Positions 24,595-34,294 of a DNA stretch of 50,412 nt are shown here, piece by piece. The stretch covers positions 1 through 50,412 of the forward strand of contig JAZQVN010000036.1 of the NCBI GenBank assembly GCA_045631885.1, written 5' to 3'. The notes beneath the pieces are model-generated. The model was not told the DNA's origin. It saw nothing but the letters and a program-made list of their open reading frames with translations, and made no database searches. Both the position numbers and the translations under genes were made by a program. Within the stretch, counting starts at the first letter, position 1. Each line of letters starts with the position of its first letter. Origin of the DNA: CAJOLV01 sp045631885 (GTDB lineage Bacteria; Bacillota_I; Bacilli_A; RFN20; CAG-826).

Positions 24595-25939
24595 ATTTAT
24601 AATCTTCAAATTTTGGATGTTTCTTATGGAAGAGTTTCTTATCTTCGTACATGTTTTTATCCGCGCGTTTGAAGACATCGCGATATGATTTATCTTTTTC
24701 ATTATCGTAATAGGCAATACCTTTAGAAACACTTAATTCAAATGGGAGTTTCTCTTTATTTGTCGCTTCTTCAATCGCGGTGTTCGCAGTCTTATATAAT
24801 TCTTCCACTGTGTCTTTATAAGCATTAGTTAAGATGACGACAAATTCATCTCCACCGATTCTGAAGATACAATCTTCATCAAAGACACTCTTTAAGATGC
24901 TTCCGATAATAGTGATAACTCTATCACCTGTATCATGACCATATGTGTCATTAATGTATTTCAATACATTCACATCATAGACAATGACTGCGAAAGGAGA
25001 ATCTAAATCGATTTGATTGATCACCATAACATACGCGGAACGATTGCCAACGCGTGATAAACCATCAACATATGCTTGTTTCTTTGTGTAAATGATATAG
25101 TTTTTAATTTCTGTCTTAGCAACGCTGATTTGTTGTCTTAATTGGAGAGATTGATCTCTACCTTCTTTGATTGGCTCAATTTTGGTTGGATTATCAATTG
25201 GTTCTTGAATATCAGTAATTAGTTGTTGAATATCGTTTTCTAATTCATTGAATTCTTGGCTAATAACTTTAAATCTCTTTCTAATACCAGCATTAATTAA
25301 TAAACCAACAGTAATACCAGATATCATCGCAACTGCGCTAATAATAATAGTGGAACGAGCATTTGACCAAATCGTGGATGTATACCAGTCCGCCCAGACA
25401 TCAATACCGACAATCATAACTACTTCTTTATGCTTAGAATCAAATACAGGTGCATACGCACTGTAGAATGTTCCCCAACGGTCGGTGTAAGGTTCTGCAT
25501 CAAACGCAGCAGTGCCGTGCGCTGCAGATTCTAAAGCTTTTGTCCATTCTAAATATTCACCAAATTCCGCTGGTTCTTCAGTTGGATCAATAGTGAATTC
25601 AAATTCTTCTCCGCCTTTCCAACGGCAGCAATAGATATAGGCTAGTTCGCCACTTGTGCCTTCGTTATTGCTCTTAAATGCTGCAAGAGTATCAAAGCAT
25701 TCTTGATAAGCTTCACTTCCCACATCATCAGCGGTCATTCCTTTTAAGGAATCTCCATCAAGTAATGATGCTGCAGCAGAAGCTAGTTCAATAGTCTTGC
25801 TCTCAACCATGTCTTTCATTTGTCTCACTGATTGAACTGTTAAAACAGTGCCTAATACCACACTAATTACCACAGAAAAAGAAGTGATGATTAATAAAAT
25901 AATCGTTGAGAAATTGAGACTTTTTCTTTCTTTAGCCAT
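24593..25939 (-). CDS. Membrane-bound GGDEF diguanylate cyclase with extracellular sensor region
   Basis: Predicted to make cyclic di-GMP from two GTP. Topology: TM1 at ~14-36, an extracellular region of ~160 residues (37-195, Cache-like in size and position), TM2 at ~197-218, a coiled linker, then the GGDEF domain from ~290. The active-site loop RIGGDEF (G362-F366) is intact, so catalysis is likely. The RxxD inhibitory site expected just upstream is absent (FDEDCIFR), so product inhibition is probably weak. The ECD contains two adjacent cysteines (YCCRW). No EAL, HD-GYP or PilZ partner lies in the window. It is convergent with GNAT and divergent from flavodoxin. Confidence 0.9.
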   Translation of the reverse strand: MAKERKSLNFSTIILLIITSFSVVISVVLGTVLTVQSVRQMKDMVESKTIELASAAASLLDGDSLKGMTADDVGSEAYQECFDTLAAFKSNNEGTSGELAYIYCCRWKGGEEFEFTIDPTEEPAEFGEYLEWTKALESAAHGTAAFDAEPYTDRWGTFYSAYAPVFDSKHKEVVMIVGIDVWADWYTSTIWSNARSTIIISAVAMISGITVGLLINAGIRKRFKVISQEFNELENDIQQLITDIQEPIDNPTKIEPIKEGRDQSLQLRQQISVAKTEIKNYIIYTKKQAYVDGLSRVGNRSAYVMVINQIDLDSPFAVIVYDVNVLKYINDTYGHDTGDRVITIIGSILKSVFDEDCIFRIGGDEFVVILTNAYKDTVEELYKTANTAIEEATNKEKLPFELSVSKGIAYYDNEKDKSYRDVFKRADKNMYEDKKLFHKKHPKFEDYK

Positions 25940-26047
25940 ATATAAACCGATATCAAAACAATTATCTCATAAATAACTATCCATTGGTAGTGTTAATCAT
26001 AATTATCTAATGATAATATATAATTAAGAAACGGGGTGTAGCAGATT

Positions 26048-26506
26048 ATGAAAACGTTGTATATTTATTATTCTTACACTGGAAATGGTGAATTAATCGC
26101 TGATAAATTAGCGAGTAAAAATATTGATATTAGAAGAATTATCCGTAAAAAGAAAATGCCTAAATCATTTTTCGGTGGAATGATGGTTGGTGGCTTTTTA
26201 GCGAGCATTAAACATAAAGATAAACTAGTAGATTTTGATAATAATATTGAAGAATATGATGAAATCATTATCGGTGCGCCTATTTGGAACGCTAGACTTT
26301 CATCCCCGATTAATGGAGCGTTAGCTCAACTTGATTTAAAAGATAAGAAAGTATCATTTGTTTTATATTCTGGTAGTGGAACCGCTAAGAAAGCGGTCAA
26401 AAGAATTAATAAAGAATATCCAAACGCTCAAATTATCATCTTACAAGAACCAAAGAAATATCCGGAGCAACTAGAAAAATTAAAAGAGTTAATCAAAGAA
26501 AAATAA
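26048..26506 (+). CDS. Flavodoxin-like protein
   Basis: A 152-residue FMN-binding electron carrier fold. YYSYTGNGELIA near the N-terminus is the phosphate-binding loop, GAPIWNARLSSPIN the first isoalloxazine loop, and LYSGSGTAKK the second. Residues 33-55 form a basic, Gly-rich insert (KKMPKSFFGGMMVGGFLA). ACGGGGTGTAGC may act as a Shine-Dalgarno. It is close to single-domain flavodoxins used by NAD(P)H-linked reductases; the redox partner is unknown. Confidence 0.88.
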   Translation: MKTLYIYYSYTGNGELIADKLASKNIDIRRIIRKKKMPKSFFGGMMVGGFLASIKHKDKLVDFDNNIEEYDEIIIGAPIWNARLSSPINGALAQLDLKDKKVSFVLYSGSGTAKKAVKRINKEYPNAQIIILQEPKKYPEQLEKLKELIKEK

Positions 26507-26555
26507 AATGAATGTTTTATACACAATAGAATTGGTATAAAATATTTTTTACGAA

Positions 26556-29273
26556 ATGAAGAAAACTAAAGTTTTAAGTATATCAATCTCAATTCTCGCG
26601 GTTACTTTGGCGGGTATTGTTTTTTCTATTAAAAACGATGTGAAAGAAGCGGATGCTTATTCCCATGTTACCGTTACAAATTTACCTAAAGCTTTAGATT
26701 TAAGTGATTCAGATGATGATGTCATAAGAAATTATTATAACGACTTGAATTCTTTAGATGAAAGCGAATTAAAAGGCACTAATTTGTTAAAGCATTTAAA
26801 ACCAATATTATCCAATAATCAAACCTATTATAGTTATGACGCTGATAGCGGTAAAAGTAACTCTATTTGGTGTATGTATGAAATCATTGATAGAGACTGG
26901 AAAAAGTCTCCAGCATCTGATATTGTCCGTTCTGGTTCATCAACCTACATAAATGGGGCAACATACAATGGTGAGACAAAACAATTAACTGGATATAACT
27001 ATGGAAAAACCGATCCATATATCCACGCTTTATATATTGATAGATCTTATGATAGTGGCATGACTGCGTGGGGAAACCATTCACCAAGAACAAAAGAATG
27101 GTGTATGGAAAGAGAGCATATTTGGCCAAAAAGTCACGGTTTTGATACGAAATTAGAAACCACTGGTGGTGCAAGAGGTGACCCAATGCACTTGTGGGCA
27201 GCGGAAGGATATTCTAACGGCATTCACTCAAACTATTACTATGGTTATGTTGATAGAACACAAGTTGAAACTTATTGTGGAAACTACCAATTAACAACAT
27301 ATACAACATATCCTACGACTGAATATGCCAACGGTAACGTTTTAGGTGTATCTTTAACCAAAGGTTCAGGTACAGTTTTTGAACCACAAGATAGTGATAA
27401 AGGCGATATTGCTAGAGCAGTCTTTTATATGGCGGCAAGATATAACAATTTCGCTGGCGCTAATAGTGGAATTGATTCCAACGAACCAAACTTAATTCTT
27501 GATGATAACATCAATAAATCAGCAGGTGCTTCTGATGCAAATACTCCATATAATCTAGGTCTATTACATGACTTACTAGAATGGAATAAGTTAGACCCAG
27601 TTGACGAATTTGAAATCCATAGAAATAACTTATTATTTAATAACTACACAAATAATAGAAATCCATTTATCGACTTCCCAGAATGGGCAGATTTCATTTG
27701 GGGAACTCCTGAAGATGATTTAGCCTATAGTGACCCAACAGGATACGCTCAACCAGATAGCGACACAATTAATGGCTATAACGATCATTCTGGAGGCGGA
27801 GGAGAAGGTGGAGAACCAATTACCATAACCTCAACTATGGCAACGGTGGCATCTAACAATAATTGGACCACTTCCAAAGGAAATGAAGTTTATTGCTACA
27901 CAAGCTTCAAATTAGATAGTAAAGTTACTATTTCTACAACCGGAACACCTAACTGCGGTTCTTTCTGGGGTAATGACTGGAGATTATATCAAGCGAAATC
28001 AGGTAATGTTACTGTATCAGTACCGGATGAATATTATCTTGATAATATTAAGTTTACTTTTGGAGTGGGAAATAACGGCACTCTTCTTGACGGAAATAGT
28101 GATGAGGTATCTTCAAATACTGATATTGAAATAACTCACGATGATAGTGTGACTTTTACTGTTGGTAGTACAAGCGGAACTTCAGGGCAAGTGAAAATTA
28201 CCGCGATATCGGTAACATATCATTCTATTGATGCCACACCAACCCCAACATCTGTAGTAGCTACATGCTCAAGACAATTCAAAGTTGGTGATATAATCAC
28301 CAGTTCAAATATTACTGTTAAAGATGATTTAGGAAACACATTACAAGATTTCACTTTTAGTGGTAATAATTATCAATTCTTATATAGCGACGCTCCAAGT
28401 GGTGGTGCAATTGGTACCAAATCATTTACAGTTAGTGCGGATGGCTTAGAAAGTGACTCTCTTGAAGTTGGTGTTTATCGTCCAGCCCATATTTCTCCAA
28501 CTGAAACAAAGATGTTAGATTCATCCGCTGATGATTTCTCTTCAATCACAGTTACAACATGGAAAACCGCAAAAGATCACGAAATTACAGTCGATGACAT
28601 CACTTATTCAGCTACTCTTTCTTATAACTATAACAATTATTTGTCCTTCCAAACTTTGAGTGATGGACATGGCCAATATTATTCCGATAGTGTTTTGAGC
28701 AATTCAACAAGATTCTCAAGCGCAATTCAATTATTCAATTACGAGCTAGGTGGTAACAGTTTACCGACAATCGATCCAACTATTGAATTTAGTAACGATG
28801 GTAGTAACTGGTCAACATCTTTAACCGGAAAAGAGTACTTCTTTAGATTTAGATATGTAGGCTCATTTACTGGGTATGTCAACATTGATACAATCACTGT
28901 CACTTTAGTGGGTAATGAAAAAGCCGCGAATTTCACCAATTTTATGATGTTTGAAGATACAGAAAATCAATGTGAAAGTAAATATTCTACCGCGGTGACG
29001 TATTTTGAAAATATGACATCTGAAGAAAGATATAATTTCATGAATGGTAATTTATATACTTTAAATCAAGCGAGAACTAGATTTAGAGCTTGGGCGGTTA
29101 ATCAAGGCGAGAATATCCATTATGAAGATGGTGATTATATCATTTCCACAGCGAAAATTATGGCGTTAAATGAATATCGTAACGATAACCAAATTATTGT
29201 TATTTTAACAATAATCAGTTTGATATCTCTTTCTACTTTACTATTCGCGGTAAAGAAAAGAAAACAAGAATAA
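26556..29273 (+). CDS. Secreted, membrane-anchored endonuclease I-family nuclease (first copy)
   Basis: A 905-residue surface protein. The N-terminal signal peptide (1-~35) precedes an EndA/NucM-type ββα-Me nuclease domain (~40-390): MEREHIWPKS (E187, H188) is the metal/general-base motif, and GDPMHLWAAEGYSN (D209, H212, N221) the second motif. C-terminal to it are a Gly-rich hinge, two or more beta-sandwich/Ig-like domains (~415-560 and 565-780) and a helical Cys-containing domain (~790-875). The end is a TM helix (IIVILTIISLISLSTLLF) with a KKRKQE tail, so the nuclease faces outward. No Shine-Dalgarno is visible before the ATG. A role in extracellular DNA or RNA degradation is inferred. Confidence 0.85.
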   Translation: MKKTKVLSISISILAVTLAGIVFSIKNDVKEADAYSHVTVTNLPKALDLSDSDDDVIRNYYNDLNSLDESELKGTNLLKHLKPILSNNQTYYSYDADSGKSNSIWCMYEIIDRDWKKSPASDIVRSGSSTYINGATYNGETKQLTGYNYGKTDPYIHALYIDRSYDSGMTAWGNHSPRTKEWCMEREHIWPKSHGFDTKLETTGGARGDPMHLWAAEGYSNGIHSNYYYGYVDRTQVETYCGNYQLTTYTTYPTTEYANGNVLGVSLTKGSGTVFEPQDSDKGDIARAVFYMAARYNNFAGANSGIDSNEPNLILDDNINKSAGASDANTPYNLGLLHDLLEWNKLDPVDEFEIHRNNLLFNNYTNNRNPFIDFPEWADFIWGTPEDDLAYSDPTGYAQPDSDTINGYNDHSGGGGEGGEPITITSTMATVASNNNWTTSKGNEVYCYTSFKLDSKVTISTTGTPNCGSFWGNDWRLYQAKSGNVTVSVPDEYYLDNIKFTFGVGNNGTLLDGNSDEVSSNTDIEITHDDSVTFTVGSTSGTSGQVKITAISVTYHSIDATPTPTSVVATCSRQFKVGDIITSSNITVKDDLGNTLQDFTFSGNNYQFLYSDAPSGGAIGTKSFTVSADGLESDSLEVGVYRPAHISPTETKMLDSSADDFSSITVTTWKTAKDHEITVDDITYSATLSYNYNNYLSFQTLSDGHGQYYSDSVLSNSTRFSSAIQLFNYELGGNSLPTIDPTIEFSNDGSNWSTSLTGKEYFFRFRYVGSFTGYVNIDTITVTLVGNEKAANFTNFMMFEDTENQCESKYSTAVTYFENMTSEERYNFMNGNLYTLNQARTRFRAWAVNQGENIHYEDGDYIISTAKIMALNEYRNDNQIIVILTIISLISLSTLLFAVKKRKQE

Positions 29274-29322
29274 CTTTATTTAAAAATAAAATGTGATACG
29301 ATAAAAGAGAAATACAAGGAGC

Positions 29323-29520
29323 ATGATGAATAATATTGTTTATTCAAAACCATCCTTACTCAAAAGTATTCCATTAGTATTTCTTAACGTATTGTCATTG
29401 ATGGGAATCGGACTATCAATCAATAGAGAAATCGGAATAGTTATTTTATTTGTGATGTTTTTATTAATGTGGGTATGTTCACCCATGTTTTTTGTATTCA
29501 AAAATGGAAGGGGATATTAA
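29323..29520 (+). CDS. Small two-helix membrane protein upstream of prs
   Basis: A 65-residue ORF with an excellent Shine-Dalgarno (CAAGGAGC) ahead of ATGATG. It contains two hydrophobic segments (~14-33 and ~37-57) joined by a short basic loop (SINREIG) and ends FKNGRGY. It stops two bases before the prs ATG, so it is probably the first gene of a prs-hpt operon. I do not recognise a family. The ribosome-binding site and its position in the operon make it likely to be real. Confidence 0.65.
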   Translation: MMNNIVYSKPSLLKSIPLVFLNVLSLMGIGLSINREIGIVILFVMFLLMWVCSPMFFVFKNGRGY

Positions 29521-29522
29521 TT

Positions 29523-30497
29523 ATGCATGAAAGATTAAAACTCGTCTCTTTAACAGCCAATACTGAGATGGCTTTAGAAATAGCCAAGAATATTGGTGTC
29601 GAAATTCTTCCTACGGAAGTTAGTCACTTTGCCGATGGAGAAATCTTATTTACCGGTAAAAAGTCTTTTAGAGGCGATAATGTTTATATTATTCAATCAA
29701 CCTGTCCTCCGGTGACAGAGAGATTAATGGAATTGCTTCTTTGTATTGATGCTTGTAAAAGAGCAAGTGCGAGAAGTATTACCTGTATCATTCCTTATTT
29801 TGGATATTCTAGACAAGATAGAAAAGCAAAACCAAGACAACCAATCAGTGCGAAATTAGTTGCTGATATGTTAGAAACAGCAGGAGCGGATAGAATTGTT
29901 TCTAGTGATTTACACGCTTCTCAATTAGCGGGATTCTTCAATATCCCTGTTGATGATGTTTCCCCAGTCACTTTGTTCTATCGTTATTTCAAAGATTTAG
30001 ATTTAGGAAATATCGTTTGTGTTTCTCCAGATCATGGAGGACTAGTGCGAACAAGTAAACTCGCGGAGAAATTAAACGCCCCATTAGCGATCATCGATAA
30101 AAGAAGACCAGAACCAAATAAAGCGGAAATCTTATCCATCGTTGGTAATGTCAAAGGTAAGACTTGTATCATCGTAGATGATATTGTTGACACTGCAGGA
30201 ACATTATTAATCGCCGTCGATAAATTAATGGAACTAGGCGCAAAAAGAGTTTACGCGGCCATTACACATGGTGTCCTCTCTTTAGATGCGATTGATAGAA
30301 TTAATAATTCTCAGCTTTATAAATTAGTTATTACCGACTCAATTCCTTTATCAGAAGATAGAAAATCAGAGAAGATAGATGTTATTTCTTTAGCGCCTTT
30401 ATTCTCCAAGATTATCGTATCTTTAGAGGAAGGTAAGTCTTTATTTGAAACGCATAAAGAATTTAATGATGAAATCATGAATCAAGGAGAAAAATAA
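29523..30497 (+). CDS. prs: Ribose-phosphate pyrophosphokinase (PRPP synthetase)
   Basis: Makes PRPP from ribose 5-phosphate and ATP for nucleotide synthesis and salvage. The 324-residue protein has IPYFGYSRQDRKAKPRQPIS (catalytic flexible-loop region), SDLHASQLAGFF, VSPDHGGLVR and the PRPP-binding VDDIVDTAGT. I chose the ATG at 29523 (MHERLKLVSL) because GGAAGGGGATA precedes it and the family starts here; an ORF extension to 29469 only reads through the upstream gene in another frame. The stop overlaps the hpt ATG by one base, directly linking PRPP supply to purine salvage. Confidence 0.95.
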   Translation: MHERLKLVSLTANTEMALEIAKNIGVEILPTEVSHFADGEILFTGKKSFRGDNVYIIQSTCPPVTERLMELLLCIDACKRASARSITCIIPYFGYSRQDRKAKPRQPISAKLVADMLETAGADRIVSSDLHASQLAGFFNIPVDDVSPVTLFYRYFKDLDLGNIVCVSPDHGGLVRTSKLAEKLNAPLAIIDKRRPEPNKAEILSIVGNVKGKTCIIVDDIVDTAGTLLIAVDKLMELGAKRVYAAITHGVLSLDAIDRINNSQLYKLVITDSIPLSEDRKSEKIDVISLAPLFSKIIVSLEEGKSLFETHKEFNDEIMNQGEK

Positions 30498-31069
30498 TGA
30501 GAAAGATATTATTAAGCCAAGAAGATATTGAACAAACCTGTAAACGAGTCGCTCACGAAATCGAAGAAAAGATTAGGGGCGAAGATAGAGTCCCTTTACT
30601 AGTGGGAGTTATGAAAGGTGCGATGAATTTCATGATGAAAGTCATTGAAAACATCGAAGTGCCAATCTTTACGGACTTCATTCAAATCTCTTCATACTTT
30701 GGAACACAAAGAACTAACAATGTTAGATTATTAAAAGATATCTCTTACGATTGCAATAATCGTACAGTTATCATCATTGAAGATATCGTGGATACAGGTT
30801 ATTCCATGAACTTCTTAGTGGATCACGTCAAAAGAAATGGTGCGAAGAACGTTTATGTCTGCACGCTTGTTGATAAGAAATTAGCCAGAGAAGTCGAAGT
30901 ACCAATCGATTTTTGCGGTTATCAAATGACCGAAAAACACTTCGTCGTCGGCTTTGGGTTAGACTATAACGAATTAGGTAGAAATATCCCATACATCTAC
31001 GAAGTCGATGAAGAAGAACTAGAATATCTCGATGGTATTTTAAAGAAAGACGAAGAAAACGCCCATTAA
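30497..31069 (+). CDS. hpt: Hypoxanthine(-guanine) phosphoribosyltransferase
   Basis: Type I phosphoribosyltransferase converting hypoxanthine or guanine plus PRPP to IMP or GMP. It has the normal length of 190 residues. The PRPP motif is VIIIEDIVDTGYSM, preceded by VGVMKGAMNF, and the C-terminal VGFGLDYNELGRNIPYI is the hood/loop signature. Its start overlaps the prs stop (TAATG), so prs provides its substrate in the same mRNA. A terminator overlapping its stop codon closes the operon. With the AzgA-type permease at 39464 it would form a base-salvage route. Confidence 0.94.
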   Translation: MRKILLSQEDIEQTCKRVAHEIEEKIRGEDRVPLLVGVMKGAMNFMMKVIENIEVPIFTDFIQISSYFGTQRTNNVRLLKDISYDCNNRTVIIIEDIVDTGYSMNFLVDHVKRNGAKNVYVCTLVDKKLAREVEVPIDFCGYQMTEKHFVVGFGLDYNELGRNIPYIYEVDEEELEYLDGILKKDEENAH

Positions 31070-31085
31070 GGCGTTTCTTTTTTAA
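31057..31085. terminator. Bidirectional terminator between hpt and the adhesin-like lipoprotein gene
   Basis: AAACGCC (31057-31063) pairs with GGCGTTT (31070-31076). The hpt stop codon lies in the loop. TTTCTTTTTTAA follows on the plus strand, and a T-rich tail is also present on the minus strand. Confidence 0.85.
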
Positions 31086-31100
31086 TTATAAATAATTAAA

Positions 31101-34100
31101 TTAATCGTTGTTGTTTTGCTGTTGACTATTATCTTCTTCGACAATTTTTCCTATTCCTTCGATAGTTGGAAGCTTATCATCATAAAGCGTGAAATCAAGT
31201 TCATCGAAATGATAGTCTTCAACTTTTTGATATAAATCATCCATCGATTCCACTGAAGTAATGTTCTCGTTAGTTAAAATCGTTGTGCTTTGTGTTGGGG
31301 CATAAACTGTGATTTTATTTAACATAGCGCTAGCGCTGACATAGCCTAAAGCATAACAATTAATACAAGTAATGTTACTAACTAAATTAACATAGGCTAC
31401 GGATAGCATAATGGAAGATGTGTCAGTTGTATCACCCACTAATCCACCAACTGCTTGTGATCTATTTGAAGTGCTAACAATGGTGACATAAATTAAACTT
31501 GCATGACAATAAGAGATCGCGCCATGATTTCTTCCGCTGATACCACCAATATAGATAGAACCAGATGAATTACTTATGGAGAATCGACATTCAGAATAAC
31601 AGGCTTTCAAAACAGAATTTGCTTCCATTCTGCCAGCGATACCACCTAATTCTGTGTTGCCATTAGCATAAATGATGATTGAAGCAGTGCTAGTGGCTTG
31701 ACAAGAGTTAATCTCGGATTCGCTTATTCCAACGACTCCGCCAACAACATTCGCGCTTTCGTATGGATTATCATATCTTGTTGCAGGAACGCCATATTTC
31801 AAAGAAATAGAAGCGCTACTAATAGATTTACTAACAACACCTTGTTCTCTATTACGACCAACAAGACCGCCCACACGTGGATGATATTTACAGCCACCTT
31901 TCATAGAAACATCCCATGTTCCAGGAGCGTTTTCATCTAAAGTGATAGAATCTAAAACAATTTGTCCATCACAAGTGATATTTTCTACTTTTCCAGTATT
32001 TAATCCGGCAATTAAACCGTGATATGTATAACCATCAAATACGTATTTTGTAGATGATGTACCTGAAGTTCTACTATAGCCAAGGCGTGTTTTAAATGTC
32101 GCTTTTGTTTCGGAATCGACAAAACAATTTTTAATTGTTCCTTGGTTATTTCCGCATAGTAAACCGGAATATAAATATCCAGTATGGTTTTGGAAGTCAT
32201 CAATTCTAATCCAGAAAGAGGTAGTGATATTAGCGGTTACTGTGTTGAAATCAACGTTTTCGATTGTTCCTTTGTTGTTACCACATAATAAACCAATTGA
32301 AGCGGTGGATGAACCATCAGCATTTTTCGCGACAAATGTTCCGTCTTCAATTATTAAATTCTTAATAGTGCCTGAGTTAACGATGAATAAACCATATGTA
32401 GCAGCGCAATTGGTGTTACTGACTGCAAATCTAGTGATTTTGTGTCCGTTTCCATCTAAAACGCCTGTGAAATTGCTAACGACAGGAATGTCTCCACCTT
32501 TAAAGCTAATATCACTAGTTAAAACGAAGTTACTGGAAGGATTATTAACAATCTTGCTCCAATCTTCTAAAGAAGAAATCTTAACTAGTGTTTCCCACTT
32601 AAGATAGATGGTGATGTTTTTATCGATTAAGGAACTTAAAGTGACGGAAGTGGTTAATGCTTCATCAGAATAGACAGCGGAAATGAACTTATCATCATAT
32701 TCGATTTGATCGATAACATCTTGATAAGTTGAGCCATATTCAACATTGATATCATCAACACTATATCCTTCGATGTTAGTGACAACTTTAACTGTGAACT
32801 TTTCAAGTTCATAGATTGCTCTAACGGTGTAATCTTTTAATGAATCAACTTTTAAATCCCATTTACCAACATAATGTTCTTTGCTTGGAACATTTGGCAT
32901 AGAGTAATTAGCCAATGTTTCAAATGTGATTTTATCGGTTTTAATAATCTCTTCACCGACATAGTAGGTGATAGTGTATTCTTTAACCTCGATATCAGCA
33001 ACAATAGTGATGTCTTTTAAATAGTCTTTTGGATTAAATGATGTGACGGTTTTGCCATCAATCTTCCAACCATTAAATGTAATCTTTTCATTGCTTTCTA
33101 ATGGCTTTAATTCAATGACATCATCAAAGAATGAATAGGCAGTTGGGTTTGGATTATCCGCGCCTTTGACACCTTCATAAGTAATCTTATATTCATCTTT
33201 TTTCTCGGTATAAACCGCATTAATTTCATAATTTTGAGTCTTTTCGACTTTTGCTGACCACGCTCCGTTATAGTGATCTTTATTTGGAACTTCTGGTTCA
33301 ACATAGTCTTTCAAAGTTAGCATCGTGAATGTTTTGGTTTCCACTAATTCATCATCTACGAAATATTTCGCGGTGTATTCAGTGAAATTAAATCTACATT
33401 CAATGGTGATGTCTTTTCCTACACGAGGATCAATTGAAGTAATTTTCTTATTATCTAAATAGAAACCATCAAATGTGTACGCTCCATTAGGATCATCTTT
33501 TAAATTCGTTAATGGGAGTGTGTCATCATAATAGGTAAAAGTAGTGGGGTTATCATTACTCACTTCAATTGGGCAGGTATAAGAAATTTTGTATGTATTA
33601 TTTTCAAATACTGGTTCTAATACTAAATTTCTTAAATCGGTATTTGGAGTGGAAGAAAGCATAACTTCTGTACCTTGAATCTTCCAACCGACAAATTTAC
33701 GATGTGTTTCTTCAGTTATTTGAGGTAATTCAAATTGATTCTCAATTGAGTAGTGGTTTTTATCTGTGAAATGATCTTCATAACCGACATAAGTGATGTT
33801 ATAGCTAGTGGCAACATAGTTAAGATAAACATTCCATCCGGAACCTGACCATAAGAAACCGAAACTATAATCGCAAGGTGTATCATTTAAATATTTATTT
33901 GTGGTTTCATAATCAAAAGCAAATTCCGTGCCGGTCGTATAGGTCATATTAATATATGAATAATAAGGATAACGACCTTCTAATGAACCATCTAGATAAC
34001 GATCAACGAATTGATCTTTTGTAAGTTTGATAATATCTTTCGTATCATATTCGCCAACTTCAATTTCTTGTTCCCCCTTTTTAATATAAAAATGGAAATA

Positions 34101-34211
34101 GCAAGTTAAGCTTGGATCAGAATAATCTACTGTATTGTCTTGTTCGCCACAGCCCACTAATGCGGCAGCGCCTAAAGACAGAACAAAACACAATTTAAAT
34201 AGTTTTTTCAT
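31101..34211 (-). CDS. Surface lipoprotein with InlB-type repeats and GLUG-like beta-helix repeats
   Basis: A 1036-residue lipoprotein with signal peptide and lipobox ALVGC (C21). Residues ~130-540 contain five or more InlB_B-type (Listeria-Bacteroides) repeats, seen as recurring HYVGKWDLKV, YTVRAIYE and ITFNGWKIDG phrases with F-x-G-W cores. Residues ~550-1000 are a repeat-rich region of the GLUG kind (SGTIKNLIIEDG, GNNKGTIENVDF, GGLVGRN, GGIAGRMEAN, GGISGRNHG), which predicts a parallel beta-helix. The acidic, Gln/Asn-rich tail ends QQQNNND. There is no catalytic motif. An adhesin or a surface binding role is the best guess. Confidence 0.82.
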   Translation of the reverse strand: MKKLFKLCFVLSLGAAALVGCGEQDNTVDYSDPSLTCYFHFYIKKGEQEIEVGEYDTKDIIKLTKDQFVDRYLDGSLEGRYPYYSYINMTYTTGTEFAFDYETTNKYLNDTPCDYSFGFLWSGSGWNVYLNYVATSYNITYVGYEDHFTDKNHYSIENQFELPQITEETHRKFVGWKIQGTEVMLSSTPNTDLRNLVLEPVFENNTYKISYTCPIEVSNDNPTTFTYYDDTLPLTNLKDDPNGAYTFDGFYLDNKKITSIDPRVGKDITIECRFNFTEYTAKYFVDDELVETKTFTMLTLKDYVEPEVPNKDHYNGAWSAKVEKTQNYEINAVYTEKKDEYKITYEGVKGADNPNPTAYSFFDDVIELKPLESNEKITFNGWKIDGKTVTSFNPKDYLKDITIVADIEVKEYTITYYVGEEIIKTDKITFETLANYSMPNVPSKEHYVGKWDLKVDSLKDYTVRAIYELEKFTVKVVTNIEGYSVDDINVEYGSTYQDVIDQIEYDDKFISAVYSDEALTTSVTLSSLIDKNITIYLKWETLVKISSLEDWSKIVNNPSSNFVLTSDISFKGGDIPVVSNFTGVLDGNGHKITRFAVSNTNCAATYGLFIVNSGTIKNLIIEDGTFVAKNADGSSTASIGLLCGNNKGTIENVDFNTVTANITTSFWIRIDDFQNHTGYLYSGLLCGNNQGTIKNCFVDSETKATFKTRLGYSRTSGTSSTKYVFDGYTYHGLIAGLNTGKVENITCDGQIVLDSITLDENAPGTWDVSMKGGCKYHPRVGGLVGRNREQGVVSKSISSASISLKYGVPATRYDNPYESANVVGGVVGISESEINSCQATSTASIIIYANGNTELGGIAGRMEANSVLKACYSECRFSISNSSGSIYIGGISGRNHGAISYCHASLIYVTIVSTSNRSQAVGGLVGDTTDTSSIMLSVAYVNLVSNITCINCYALGYVSASAMLNKITVYAPTQSTTILTNENITSVESMDDLYQKVEDYHFDELDFTLYDDKLPTIEGIGKIVEEDNSQQQNNND

Positions 34212-34294
34212 AAACTATACCGCCTTTTCACCTATTAATATAATAGAGTGGGGCAAATATTACTATATATTTGTTTCGACTCAATCACTTTATA

